64,000 nt of DNA from the NCBI GenBank assembly GCA_029465975.1, contig CM055748.1:6558825-6622824 (forward strand), in the 5' to 3' direction. The notes below the pieces were generated by a model. That model did not search any database, was not told where the DNA came from, and worked only from the letters and a program-made list of their open reading frames with translations. This DNA is from Dallia pectoralis (Eukaryota; Chordata; Actinopteri; Esociformes; Umbridae). Every line of letters begins with the position of its first letter. The first letter of the stretch is position 1. Below are positions 46,409 through 57,550 of this stretch, piece by piece. A program made the translations under genes and the position numbers.

Positions 46409-47150
46409 GAAGACTGACATTTTACTTTTGCCTGTCGCAGACCTTTATGCTGTACACTGGACTCATGGCGGTATGACACAGTATAAGGTTATACAGTACA
46501 TGATCTGGTTATTGTCTGTCTGCATAGTGGTCTCACATTAATTAGATGTGTCAGTGTCACAACTCCTAGTCCAAGTATCACATCTACTCGAAATCTCACA
46601 TAACAAAATCACACATAACAAGACACAGGCGCGGTGAATGTGTGTTGCTGCCATCTAACTCATGCCAGCGGTTAACTGTTAACGTAACCGATTACAGTAA
46701 CTCATTTTGTGTAGTTGTACTCTTTCACTCCCCAAATTTGAACAAAGTTAAATACATAGGCTATATTAATCTATTTTCTTGACTTTTTCAGTTCCTGCTA
46801 AATAACTCATTTGAGTACTTCATGTTATTGCCATGTTTAGGATTATTCACTCAGCCGTCTGTGGCAATATTATACGACTGTAGTTTGCATTTTGTGCTCT
46901 GTTTTCTCTCTCGCCGTACACATTGTTGAACTTATTTGGTAAATAGGAAAATTATTTGGGTATATTTGGTAAAATAATAACAGCCCCTGTAGTTTTAGCT
47001 GCATCATGTAAACTATAGACCAAGTTTTTGAATTATTTTTAATATCTTGTATGTGGTAAGCAATGTTATTAAACGTATAGATTTGTAATTTCTTAGTATG
47101 TTTTTTATATACAACGTTTTACTTGAGTTCATTAGCTACAAATTGGTAAC
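46409..47150. other. TRIM copy 1 3' flank, part of the duplicated unit
   Basis: Shares agacacaggcgcggtgaat near 46623 with the flanks of copies 2 and 3 (about 50359 and 53265). No gene seen. Confidence 0.7.
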
Positions 47151-47205
47151 ACTGCACCTTTAAGAATATAAAGAAAACGTGGAGTCATCTAACGTCACTT
47201 TGCTG

Positions 47206-47215
47206 AAGTGAAACT
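47206..47215 (+). promoter_or_regulatory. TRIM copy 2 IRF-like element AAGTGAAACT
   Basis: Fits AANNGAAA. Same context (aacgtcactttgctg upstream) and distance to the 5' exon as in the other copies. Confidence 0.55.
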
Positions 47216-47264
47216 AGACTGGATTATTGATCTACAGTATATACAGCATTAGATGTATTTAGGG

Positions 47265-47326
47265 GTAAACTAAACGATCTAAATTATTAAACCAAGACTG
47301 CAGACCACATTGACCCTATTAGCAAG
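47265..47326 (+). other. TRIM copy 2 non-coding 5' exon (start unknown)
   Basis: Ends CTATTAGCAAG before GTAAGCAG; splices to the acceptor just before the ATG at 47522. Confidence 0.6.
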
Positions 47327-47521
47327 GTAAGCAGAAAGGAAAATAATTAATTGGACTGGTTATGAAAGTGAATGCATGATTTCCTCTGCTTTGTTTAGTC
47401 GTTACTATCCTGTTCTTTTTGGCACACGTTAGGACTACAAGAAAATATGTGAAATACCAGAACATCTTATGTTATATTTCAAAAGACCTGTGTAACAATG
47501 TTTCTTGTTGGTTTTCCAGCT

Positions 47522-49180
47522 ATGGCTTCCTACAGCAGTATTCTGTCTGAAGAGCAATTCTTGTGTTCCATCTGTTTGGATGTGTTTACTGAACCAGTAA
47601 CTACTCCATGTGGACACAACTTCTGTAAGGTGTGTATCAGTGGATACTGGGATAGTATTACTGACCACAACCAATGTCCCTTATGTAAAACACAATTCAA
47701 AACAAGACCTGAACTTCAAATCAATACCTTCATATCTGGGATGGCCTCTGAAGTCAAAAAGTTAGGTATGTCATCCAAAAAGCAACTAATGAAAAGCTGT
47801 TCAGATGCCCACAAACCTCCACTCATCACTCCTGAAGAAGTTCCCTGTGATGTCTGCACTGAGAAGAAGTTGATGGCCGTAAAGTCCTGTTTGGTCTGTC
47901 TTGTTTCTTTCTGTGGAACTCACCTGGAGCCTCACCAGAGATTAGCTTCTTACAGAAAACACATACTGATTGACCCTGTGTCAAACCTGGAAGACAGAGT
48001 TTGTAAGACGCATGAGAAACCCATTGAGCGTTTCTGTAGGATTGACCAGACCTATTTGTGTCAGTTCTGCACAGAAATAGAACACAAAACCCACAAAACT
48101 GTTTCCATAGAGGAAGAGTATGGAGAGAGGAAGGCTAAACTGGCCATGAGAATGGCTACTGCTCAACAGATGATCCAGGAGCGACAACAAAAAATGACTG
48201 AATTAAAAACATCAGTAGAGCTTAGCAAGAAAGATAAAGAGAATGAGATAGCAAACTCTGTGGAAGTCTTCACATCTCTGATGCGCTCCATTGAAAGAAG
48301 CCAGACTGAGCTTATTAATGTGATAGAGAAGAAACAGAAACAGACTGAGCAACGGGCAGAAGAGCTCATAACAGAGCTGGAGCAGGAAACCAGTGAGCTA
48401 AAGAGGAGATACAGTGAGCTGGAGAAAAAATCACACATTGAGGACCACCTTCAGTTCCTCCAGACCTCGCTGTTCCCTCGTTCCTTTAGACCCACAAAAG
48501 ACTGGTCTGAGATCAGGCATCAGCAACGTCTGTGTGTGGGGATTGTGTGGAAAACTGTGTCACAGCTGGAAGAGACACTTAATGAAGAAATGAAGAAGCT
48601 GTATGATGAGATGGAGCTGAGAGGAATGCAACAGTGTATTGTGGATGTGACTCTGGATCCTGACACGGCATTTGTTCAACTTATTATCTCTGAAGACAGA
48701 AAAGAAGTGAAATATACAAACAAAATCCAGAAGATTCCCTACAAACCAAATCGTTTTGATAAGACTACCTGTGTCCTTGGAAAGGAGGGATTCTCCTCAG
48801 GGAAATTCTACTATGAGGTGCAGGTCAAGGGGAAAACAAGATGGATTATAGGAGTCGTTAGAGAGTCCATCAACAGGAAGGGAGCGATAACACGGAATCC
48901 TGAGAATGGACACTGGGTTATCGGGCTGTTGGATGATACTGTCTACAAGGCTTGTGCTAGGCCTACTGTTCACCTCTTCTTGAAACAGAGACCCCAGAAG
49001 GTGGGAGTGTTTGTGGATTATGAGGAGGGGCAGGTCTCATTTTACAATGCGGAGGACAGGTCCCATATCTACTCCTTCACTGGATGCAATTTCAATGAGA
49101 GGCTCTTTCCTTACTTCTCTACTGGTATTAATGAAGATGGTAAAAATGGAGCCCCTCTTATAATCTGCCCTGTAAAATGA
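47522..49180 (+). CDS. TRIM copy 2: bloodthirsty/TRIM25/39-like E3 ubiquitin ligase, 552 aa
   Basis: Same domain order as copy 1: RING (CSIC, CGHNFC, CPLC), two B-box-type zinc regions, coiled coil and PRY-SPRY. All RING cysteines and the His are kept. It differs from copy 1 by one extra codon in the linker (LYDEMEL instead of LYEMEL), by changes in the coiled coil, and by several changes in SPRY (RWIIGVV, GAITRNPENGHWVIGLLDD, ARPTVHLFLKQ). Start chosen at MASYSS after the conserved acceptor. Poly(A) signals AATAAA lie at 49400-49405 and 49557-49562. Confidence 0.93.
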   Translation: MASYSSILSEEQFLCSICLDVFTEPVTTPCGHNFCKVCISGYWDSITDHNQCPLCKTQFKTRPELQINTFISGMASEVKKLGMSSKKQLMKSCSDAHKPPLITPEEVPCDVCTEKKLMAVKSCLVCLVSFCGTHLEPHQRLASYRKHILIDPVSNLEDRVCKTHEKPIERFCRIDQTYLCQFCTEIEHKTHKTVSIEEEYGERKAKLAMRMATAQQMIQERQQKMTELKTSVELSKKDKENEIANSVEVFTSLMRSIERSQTELINVIEKKQKQTEQRAEELITELEQETSELKRRYSELEKKSHIEDHLQFLQTSLFPRSFRPTKDWSEIRHQQRLCVGIVWKTVSQLEETLNEEMKKLYDEMELRGMQQCIVDVTLDPDTAFVQLIISEDRKEVKYTNKIQKIPYKPNRFDKTTCVLGKEGFSSGKFYYEVQVKGKTRWIIGVVRESINRKGAITRNPENGHWVIGLLDDTVYKACARPTVHLFLKQRPQKVGVFVDYEEGQVSFYNAEDRSHIYSFTGCNFNERLFPYFSTGINEDGKNGAPLIICPVK

Positions 49181-49399
49181 GAAGACTGACATTTTACTTT
49201 TGCCTGTCGCAGACCTTTATGCTGTACACTGGCGTCATGGCGGTATGAAACATATTGTTTATAAGTGTAACACAGTATAAGGTTATACAGTACATGATCT
49301 GGTTATTGTCTGTCTGCATGGTGATCTCACATTGATTAGATGTCAGAAGCATCAACTGGCTGTTCATTTGGGCATTCCTTGTTCCCCTGTTCCCAATCC

Positions 49400-49405
49400 A
49401 ATAAA
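49400..49405 (+). terminator. Candidate poly(A) signal, TRIM copy 2
   Basis: AATAAA about 220 nt after the stop; a second one at 49557-49562. Confidence 0.4.
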
Positions 49406-49599
49406 ATAATCATAAAATCGGAAAAATGCGTGTTTGAAATCATGTAATAACCTATTATATGTCATACTTTAATTTCTTTTAAAAATATGTCGGTAAATAC
49501 ATACACTCAAAATGTTGTCTTCAAAAGATCTCTGTGTAAAATGTATCACATTGCTCAATAAAATAAATCTGCATTCTTAATTATAAGATGTCTGTCTGT

Positions 49600-50990
49600 G
49601 AGGACTGTTTGGAGAAATGTATCAGCTGTAGGAGAAATGAAAATACAACATTTTTGACACAGCACATTATCAAATAATCCACTGAGGATAAGAAACAAAT
49701 GAGACTAGAAGAGAAATGGATCCAAAAAGTGTTTTTGGCAATTTGATAAGGTTCTACCAAGAAGGGTTCTTTGTTAGGCAAAGAGTTCTACATAAACTCT
49801 TACTATTCAAAGAACTCTATGAAAGACAGGGATCTAAGATGACTGTTTAGAAGACAATATGCAGCTTTTGGAATAAAAATATGGCTCTACATGGAACCCT
49901 CTAAATTTGAGCAAGCCTTTAAATGAAATGTATCATATATTCTAAGCATTTGAGCTCAAGTTAGTGGTTAAACTTAACATTTAAAGATTGATATGAGAAA
50001 TATTTTACTTCATTCATATATGTGGTATTAATCTTGTTTTATATATGTTTTGTTGAAAATTCAGTCTTTCTTATGTATATATTTTTATCTAAAACTTTTA
50101 ATACAGAACTCATGTGCTACTAATCATTTTAGATGACATTTATTTCTGTCATTTTTCTTTTGAACACCTCCCATCTGTAATTTTTGACATACTAGAAGTA
50201 AAGAAGCTCCCGAGATACAAATACAATCTTGATTTTTTTAAATTACTCGCTGCACATTACATAGCCTTCACAACGTCCAACACACAGTACACAACAACCC
50301 ACGAAGGGTGAAAAACAAACGATGTAACTTGACGAACACGAAATCACACATAACTAGACACAGGCGCGGCGAAGGTGTGTTGCTGCCATCTAACTCATGC
50401 CAGCGGTTAGTACACCGGTGAGGCGGAGCTCGGCAGAGAGTTCGGCACCTCCACACACCAGGACACCAGCCGTGACACCATTACATTTCATTTGTGTAGT
50501 TGTACTCCTTCACTCCCAAACTCTGATCAGAACGAAGTTAAATACATAGGCTACATAAATCTATTTTCCGGACTTTTTCAGTTCCTGCTAAATAACTTCA
50601 TGTTATTGCCATGTTTAGGATTATTCATTTAGCCATCTGTGGCAATATTATAAGTCTGTAGTTCGCATCCGGTGGTCCGTTTTCTCTCTCGCCGTACACA
50701 TTGCTGAATGTATTTGGTTAAATAGTAAAATAATTCATTATTATAAATCCGGTAAGACTTTGGTTTAATAATAACAGTCCCTGTTGTTTTAGCAGCATCA
50801 TGTAATCTATAGACCAGGTTTTTCAAAAATGTAAATAATAACATGTAAGTGGTTAGTAATGTTATTAAACGTATAGATTTGTATTTTCTTACAATAGTAA
50901 GTTTATTTGTAGCCTATAGAACATTTCACTTGAGTTCATAAGGCTACAAATTGGTAACACTGCGCCTTTAAGGATATTAAGAAAAAGTGG
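49600..50990. other. Spacer between TRIM copies 2 and 3
   Basis: AT-rich. The part from about 50340 repeats the flank of copy 1 (agacacaggcgcggcgaagg near 50359, then gttcctgctaaataac). I see no other gene in it. Confidence 0.6.
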
Positions 50991-51013
50991 AGTCATCTAA
51001 CGTCACTTTGCTG

Positions 51014-51023
51014 AAGTGAAACT
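51014..51023 (+). promoter_or_regulatory. TRIM copy 3 IRF-like element AAGTGAAACT
   Basis: Fits AANNGAAA, in the same conserved context as in copies 1, 2 and 4. Confidence 0.55.
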
Positions 51024-51074
51024 AAACTGGATTATTGATCTACCGTATGAACAGCGTTAGATGTATTTACGGGT

Positions 51075-51134
51075 AAACTAAACGATCTAAATTATTAAAC
51101 CAAGACTACAGACCACCTTGACCCTATTAGCAAG
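51075..51134 (+). other. TRIM copy 3 non-coding 5' exon (start unknown)
   Basis: Ends CTATTAGCAAG before GTAAGCAG; splices to the acceptor just before the ATG at 51350. Confidence 0.6.
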
Positions 51135-51349
51135 GTAAGCAGAAAGGAAAATATTTATTTGGACTGATTATGATAGTTAATGCATGATTTCCCCAGCTTT
51201 GTTTTGACGTTACTATCCTGTTCTGAAAATGTTCTCACAAAATGTTTGGCGCACATTAAGATTACAAGAAAATATGTGAAATACCAGAACTTCAGATGGT
51301 ACATTTTAAAAGACCTGTGTAACATTGTTTTTTTGTTGGTTTTCCAGCT

Positions 51350-53014
51350 ATGGCTTCCTACAGCAGTATTCTGTCTGAAGAGCAATTCTTGTGTTCCATC
51401 TGTTTGGATGTGTTTACTGAACCAGTAACTACTCCATGTGGACACAACTTCTGTAAGGCGTGTATCAGTGTATACTGGGATAGTATTAATGACCACAGCC
51501 AATGTCCATTATGTAAAGCACAATTCAAAACAAGACCTGAACTTCAAATCAATACCTTCATATCTGGGATGGCCTCTGAAGTCAAAAAGTTAGGTATGTC
51601 AACCAAAAAGCAACGAATGAAAACCTGTTCAGATGCCCACAAACCTCCACTTACCACTCCTGAAGAAGTTCCCTGTGATGTCTGCACTGAGAAGAAGTTG
51701 ATGGCCGTAAAGTCCTGTTTGGTGTGTCTTGTTTCTTTCTGTGAAACTCACCTGGAGCCTCACCACAGATTAGCTTCTTACAGGAAACACATACTGATTG
51801 ACCCTGTGTCAAACCTGGAAGACAGAGTTTGTAAGACGCATGAGAAACCCCTTGAGCGTTTCTGTAGGAGTGACCAGACCTATTTGTGTCAGTTCTGCAC
51901 AGAAACAGAACACAAAACCCACAAAACTGTTTCCATAGAGGAAGAGTATGGAGAGAGGAAGGCTGAACTGGCCATGAGAATGGCTACTGCTCAACAGATG
52001 ATCCAGGAGCGACAACAAAAAATTACTGAAATAAAAACATCAGTAGAGCTTAGCAAGAAAGATAAAGAAAATGAGATAGCAAACTCTGTGGAAGTCTTCA
52101 CATCTCTGATGCGCTCCATTGAAAGAAGTCAGACTGAGCTTATTAATGTGATAGAGAAGAAACAGAAACAGGCTGAGCGACGGGCAGAAGAGCTCATAAC
52201 AGAGCTGGAGCAGGAAACCAGTGAGCTAAAGAGGAGATACAGTGAGCTGGAGAAAATATCACACATTGAGGACCACCTTCAGTTCCTCCAGACCTCGCTG
52301 TTCCCTCGTTCCTTTCTACCCACAAAGAACTGGTCTGAGATCAGGCATCAGCAGCGCCTGTGTGTGGGGACTGTGTGGAAAACTGTGTCTCAGCTGGAAG
52401 AGACACTTAATGAAGAAATGAAGAAGCTGTATGAGATGGAGCTGAGAGGAATGCAACCGTGTATTGTGGATGTGACTCTGGATCCTGACACGGCAAATGT
52501 GGACCTGACAATCTCTGAAGACAGAAAAGAAGTGAAAAACGAAAACAAAATCCAGAAGTTTCCTAACAAACCAAATCGTTTTGATCAAACTACCTGTGTC
52601 CTTGGAAATGAGGGATTCTCCTCAGGGAAATTTTACTATGAGGTGCAGGTCAAGGGGAAAACTGGGTGGGTTTTAGGAGTGGTTAGAGAGTCCATCAACA
52701 GGAAGGGATTAATAACACGGAATCCTGAGAATGGACACTGGGCTATCGGGCTCTGGGATGATACTGTCTACAAGGCTTGTGCTGGGCCTGATGTTCATCT
52801 CACCCTGAAACAGAGGCCCCAGAAGGTGGGAGTGTTTGTGGATTATGAGGAGGGGCAGGTCTCATTTTACAATGTGGAGGACAGGTCCCATATCTACTCC
52901 TTCACTGGATGCAATTTCACTGAGAGACTCGTTCCTTGCTTCTCTACTGGTGTTAATGTAGATGGTAAAAATGGAGCCTCTCTTATAATCTGCCCTGCAA
53001 GATCAGAAGACTGA
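51350..53014 (+). CDS. TRIM copy 3: bloodthirsty/TRIM25/39-like E3 ubiquitin ligase, 554 aa
   Basis: RING, two B-box-type regions, coiled coil and PRY-SPRY in the same order as copies 1 and 2. The RING and B-box half is almost identical to copy 1. The PRY start differs strongly (TANVDLTISEDRKEVKNENK and IQKFPNKPNRFDQTTCVLGN). The C-terminus is extended to RSED because the stop used by copy 1 is changed. Start at MASYSS after the conserved acceptor. Confidence 0.93.
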   Translation: MASYSSILSEEQFLCSICLDVFTEPVTTPCGHNFCKACISVYWDSINDHSQCPLCKAQFKTRPELQINTFISGMASEVKKLGMSTKKQRMKTCSDAHKPPLTTPEEVPCDVCTEKKLMAVKSCLVCLVSFCETHLEPHHRLASYRKHILIDPVSNLEDRVCKTHEKPLERFCRSDQTYLCQFCTETEHKTHKTVSIEEEYGERKAELAMRMATAQQMIQERQQKITEIKTSVELSKKDKENEIANSVEVFTSLMRSIERSQTELINVIEKKQKQAERRAEELITELEQETSELKRRYSELEKISHIEDHLQFLQTSLFPRSFLPTKNWSEIRHQQRLCVGTVWKTVSQLEETLNEEMKKLYEMELRGMQPCIVDVTLDPDTANVDLTISEDRKEVKNENKIQKFPNKPNRFDQTTCVLGNEGFSSGKFYYEVQVKGKTGWVLGVVRESINRKGLITRNPENGHWAIGLWDDTVYKACAGPDVHLTLKQRPQKVGVFVDYEEGQVSFYNVEDRSHIYSFTGCNFTERLVPCFSTGVNVDGKNGASLIICPARSED

Positions 53015-54720
53015 CAATTTACTTTTGCCTGTCGCTGACCTTTGAGCTTTACACTGGCTCATGGCGGTATGAATATATATATTGATATTTTTTAAGATCT
53101 AAAAAGTGTTACGTAGTATAAGGTTATACAGTACATGATCTGGTTATTGTCTGTCTGCATGGTGATCTCACATTGATTAGATGTGTCAGTGTCACGACTC
53201 CTAGTCCAATTATGACATCTATTTGAAATCTCACATAACGAAATCACACATAACTAGACACAGGCGCGGCGAAGGTGTGTTGCTGCCATCTTACTCATGC
53301 CAGCGGTTAGTACACTGGCGAGGCAGAGCTGGGCAGAGAGTTTGGCACCGCCACACCCAAGGACACCAGCGTGACACCATCTAAGAGTACCGCCCTGCAG
53401 TTTTGCACCATCATATGAGAACACATCTCAACGGAAATACGATCGGTTTTATGTGAATCAAATACTGAAAATAATTGTTACTGTGTATTTCAACAACGTT
53501 TACCATTGTTTCTGTTGTTTGTTCAGTTTCTCAGAATCCAGTGGCCAACGATGGCAACCCACTGTGTCTTTAAAGAGTATCAGTTAACTTTCATGTAGAG
53601 ATATTTTGAGACAACACCATGGAGATACTGTATGCTGTGATTGCCATGTTTTCTATTAATTACTGAAGTTTAAATCCAGATTGAACTGTTCAACTACATT
53701 ATTTTCTTTGGAAATTGTGTTTTTGGTATTGAAAATCACAATACTATCCCATAGTGATCAGGTAGTAACTGTCATTTGAAACTGAAATGGGGTTACAAAA
53801 CCCAAAGCTGATTTGAAATTAAATAAATTATGTAAAATAAATGCAATATCCTTTTCTGAATTGTTTTATTGTCAATTCCACTCTGAAATCACATTGTTTT
53901 ATATCACACGAAATAAAGTGTAGTATTCCACATGCTTGTAAGAAATAGTACTTCAGAGGTAGTTCAACCTTTTCTCCCATAGTGGTCACTATTGTGGACA
54001 GCTATTCAAAAACCTGTTTTCTTGTATATGCATGGGTTTGATGGACTAGTTGCTCATCAGCCACTTTAGTAAACGCTATTGCATTATCCCGTACATTGTC
54101 ACCCACAGGCCAGCCGTTTTAAGTATAACAAAATTCTTTTCAAAACCAAGATGGCTGGTGGAGTGCCAAAATAGCTGAATAACTCAGGAATGTCTTGCCA
54201 ATCCTTGTATGGTAGGAAACCCTGGCAGATAAATACAATTTGGTAATGTCAAGAAACTGCACAGAAGTAATACAGTTGTACAAGTTTTGAAGTTTATTCG
54301 CATGGCAATAAAATGCTATCAACGGAAAATCCACTGAAAATAAAACAAATCTACCAACATAATTTTTGAACATATTTAGTCGGTTAATAGTTTGAACATA
54401 TAACCCAAAGGTCAATCCACTGCCAATTAGAGTGCCTTATTCGTTAGATAACAGTGTGCCAGAAGGAGTGACTGGCTTTTATCGTCAGCAATGAACACTG
54501 CAAAAGAGATGACCAAAGTGCACTTGACAGAGATTTAACCTAATAGACTGAGTGTATGTGTCACAAGTGGTGAGGTTATGTTACTACAGGGGGCGTTTAG
54601 TGGACGGACCTTATTTAAGTTCATGCTTTCTTCCTGTATCCTGTTTGTCATTGTTGCGTGTTACGTTTGTACTTTTTTACTTTTTGTTCCTGTCTGCATT
54701 AGTTACGTTTATTAAAGATC
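53015..54720. other. Spacer between TRIM copies 3 and 4
   Basis: Begins with the shared TRIM flank (agacacaggcgcggcgaagg near 53265). The stretch at 53400-54700 is not seen elsewhere in the window and has no supportable gene. Confidence 0.6.
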
Positions 54721-54758
54721 CTAAAGAAAAAGAGGCGTCATCTAACGTCACTTTGCTA

Positions 54759-54768
54759 AAGTGAAACT
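54759..54768 (+). promoter_or_regulatory. TRIM copy 4 IRF-like element AAGTGAAACT
   Basis: Retained upstream of the truncated copy, in ctttgctaaagtgaaact. Confidence 0.5.
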
Positions 54769-54824
54769 AAACTAGAATATTGTTTAGGATCTTCAGTATG
54801 AACAGCATTAGATGTATTTACAGG

Positions 54825-54885
54825 TAAACTAAACGATCAAAAATATTAAACCAAGACTACAGACCACATTGACTCTATTAGCAAG
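54825..54885 (+). other. TRIM copy 4 non-coding 5' exon (start unknown)
   Basis: Ends CTATTAGCAAG before GTAAGCAG as in the other copies, but the acceptor normally found before the ATG has been deleted. Confidence 0.5.
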
Positions 54886-55054
54886 GTAAGCAGAAAGGAC
54901 AATAATTACTTGGACTGGTTATGAAAGTGAATGCATGATTTCTCCTGCTTTGTTTAATCATTACTATTCGGTTCTGAAAATGTTCTCACGGTTTGGTACA
55001 TGTTTAGGACTACAAGAAAACATGTGAAATACCAGAACATCTTATGGTCAACAG

Positions 55055-56044
55055 ATGATCCAAGAGCGACAACAAAAAATTACTGAAATAAAAACATCAG
55101 TAGAGCTTAGCAAGGAAGATAAAGAAAATGAGATTGCATACTTTGTGAAAGTCTTCACATCTCTGATGCGCTCCATTGAAAGAAGCCAGACTGAGATTAT
55201 TAATGTGATAGAGAAGAAACAGAACCAGGCTGAGCGACGGGCAGAAGGGCTCATAACAGAGCTGGAGCAGGAAACTACTGAGCTAAAGAGGAGATACAGT
55301 GAGCTGGAGAAAATATCACACATTGAGGACCACCTTCAGTTCATTCTACCCAGAAAGGACTGGTCTGAGATCAGGCATCAGCAACGTCTGTGTGTGGGGA
55401 CTGTGTGGAAAACTGTGTCTCAGCTGGAAGAGACACTTAATAAAGAAATGAAGAAACTGTATGAGATGGAGCTGAGAGGAATGCAACAGTGTATTGTGGA
55501 TGTGACTCTGGATCCTGACACGGCATTTGTTCAACTTATTATCTCTGAAGACAGAAAAGAAGTGAAATATACAAACAAAATCCAGAAGTATCCTTACAAA
55601 CCAAATCGTTTTGATTATAATACCTGTGTCCTTGGAAAGAAGGGATTCTCCTCAGGGAAATTCTACTATGAGGTGCAGGTCAAGGGGAAAACTGGGTGGG
55701 TTTTAGGAGTGGCTAGAGAGTCCATCAACAGGAAGGGAGCGATAACACGGAATCCTGAGAATGGACACTGGGTTATCGGGCTGTTGGATGATACTGTCTA
55801 CAAGGCTTGTGCTGGGCCTGAAGTTCACCTCACCCTGAAACAGAGGCCCCAGAAGGTGGGAGTGTTTGTGGATTATGAGGAGGGGCAGGTCTCATTTTAC
55901 AATGTGGAGGACAGGTCCCATATCTACTCCTTCACTGGATGCAATTTCACTGAGAGACTCGTTCCTTACTTCTCTACTGGTAATAATGTAGACGGTAAAA
56001 ATGGAGCCTCTCTTATAATCTGCCCTGGATGCAAGAGGTATTGA
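55055..56044 (+). pseudogene. TRIM copy 4: RING-less, B-box-less copy (coiled coil plus PRY-SPRY, 329 aa open frame)
   Basis: The intron and 5' exon of the family are intact up to about 55045, then the sequence jumps straight into the coiled coil (MIQERQQKITEIKTSVELSK). The acceptor, RING and both B-boxes, about 0.7 kb, are missing. A second in-frame 27-nt deletion removes the segment corresponding to LQTSLFPRS. The rest is open to a changed C-terminus (ICPGCKRY). With no RING it cannot be a normal E3 ligase. Either a pseudogene or a decoy-like protein made from the internal Met; the open frame does not decide. Confidence 0.85.
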
Positions 56045-56940
56045 CTTTTTACATCGGCCAATCGCAGCCATGAAGTTTCTAATTTGACAATCCTTAATTC
56101 ACACTGTAAATAATGAAAATGTAATTGCAGGTGTACTCCGGGAGACACCGTGTTTTAATGCTCTTTTTGGTAGCACTAAGATAATCACAACAGTCTAGGT
56201 TCACCACTTACCCTCCTTCTAAATGTATACCACGGTGGTGTTGTTAGTAGATATCCCGGATGTTATTACACCACGAACGACAAAAAAAAATAGAACAAAT
56301 GCAAATAGTAAGTATTACAAGGGATTAAAGCAGCAGAGTTTGGAGCACGCCTACTATCCGAAATCTGAGGGATTTATTCAGCTGAGTTTTGTAGATACAA
56401 TTGAATATGACAAACATGGCAGCGGGACAAACGGGTCAAGAAATATAAAAAACAAATGGTAGAATATAAATGTTAAGATGATTCTATATGTACTTTTATG
56501 ATCCGAAAAATATGAGAACATACAGCATTAGGTCATGGGTCACTGGCTGTAAACATGCAACGTTAAGTTGTTATCTGTCAGTACTTTGGGCCCTATTGTG
56601 AGTGTCATCTGGCTAATGATTGTTGAAATTATGTGCTGGCCAAAATAACACTGTAGGACATGTATCTTCCACGACAATCTAGTATAGTCAGTACATTATT
56701 GTACAGCCAAAAATAAGATAGCTTCACAATGCGATACAATTAGGTGCCAATATGAAACACATTGCGATTCACAATTCAGAAATTTTACATTTATCACTAA
56801 AAATCAATTCAGTGATTTTATTGCCATTCAATGTCCCGAAGATGATGATTACCATGTACTGTAAATGTGCCAAAGGCAACAATACCAGGAAGAAAAGTGT
56901 TTAAAAGGGAGATAGGCTAGGATGTTTTAATACAAATGAT
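56045..56940. other. Non-coding sequence after the TRIM cluster
   Basis: No gene I can support. A 79-codon ORF at 56223-56462 has no recognisable motif. Confidence 0.5.
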
Positions 56941-56947
56941 TATCAAT

Positions 56948-57550
56948 ATACCGATGAGCCAAAATCATATGACCACTCACTGGTTAAACAAACAACCTGG
57001 CTAATCACCTAATAAGGGCGTATTGTCAAGGTCTGGGTGGATTAATTCGTTTTTAATTTAAACTTTATTTGAACAAACTGAGACTTTCTCACAACTGTGC
57101 CCTGTGTAAACACGTTGACACATGCAGTTGTAGACACACATAAAATGATAAGCTGACGATCGGTTCTCATTGTCAACATGCTGGATCCAGGCAAAATGGG
57201 AAGGAATAAAGATCTGAGAGACTTTGGACTAGGACAAATTGTTGAGAGCATATCTGAAAATGCAAGGCTTTTGTGGGCTGCTCCCAATCAGCAGTGCTGA
57301 ATATGTTTTGGCTCAGCAGTTTATAGGTATTTAGTTATGGGATTCAAGTGTTCCAAACATGTTCCTGATGTTTTCTCAGTCCTTGAGCAATATGGAGTGA
57401 CATTAAGGAGCAATAAAACGGGTGTGATTCTGAGGGCGTGGTCCACTGAGAAGAATGGAACATGCATGCGTTCAAAAACAACTTACCAGACCATGTATTG
57501 GTGACCGAAGCCCGGGGTTCAGTAATGCTGAGTTCAGATGACTATTCTGC
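56948..57550 (+). mobile_element. Tc1-like transposon relic (5' part)
   Basis: The left end (accgatgagccaaaatcata then tgaccac) resembles the fish Tc1 terminus accgatcagccataacatta. An ATG at 57196 opens MGRNKDLRDFGLGQIVESIS and is stopped at 57300, matching the N-terminal HTH of these transposases. Later pieces (gtgattctgagggcgtggtc, accagaccatgtattgg) continue it in broken form. Confidence 0.72.

Noticed and set aside
54550..54740. Possible solo LTR or other retro-element end upstream of TRIM copy 4 (...tttattaaagatcc...)
   Set aside because: No paired termini or target duplication found; only the composition suggests it.
56223..56462. 79-codon ORF after the TRIM cluster
   Set aside because: No motif recognised; AT-rich chance ORF more likely.
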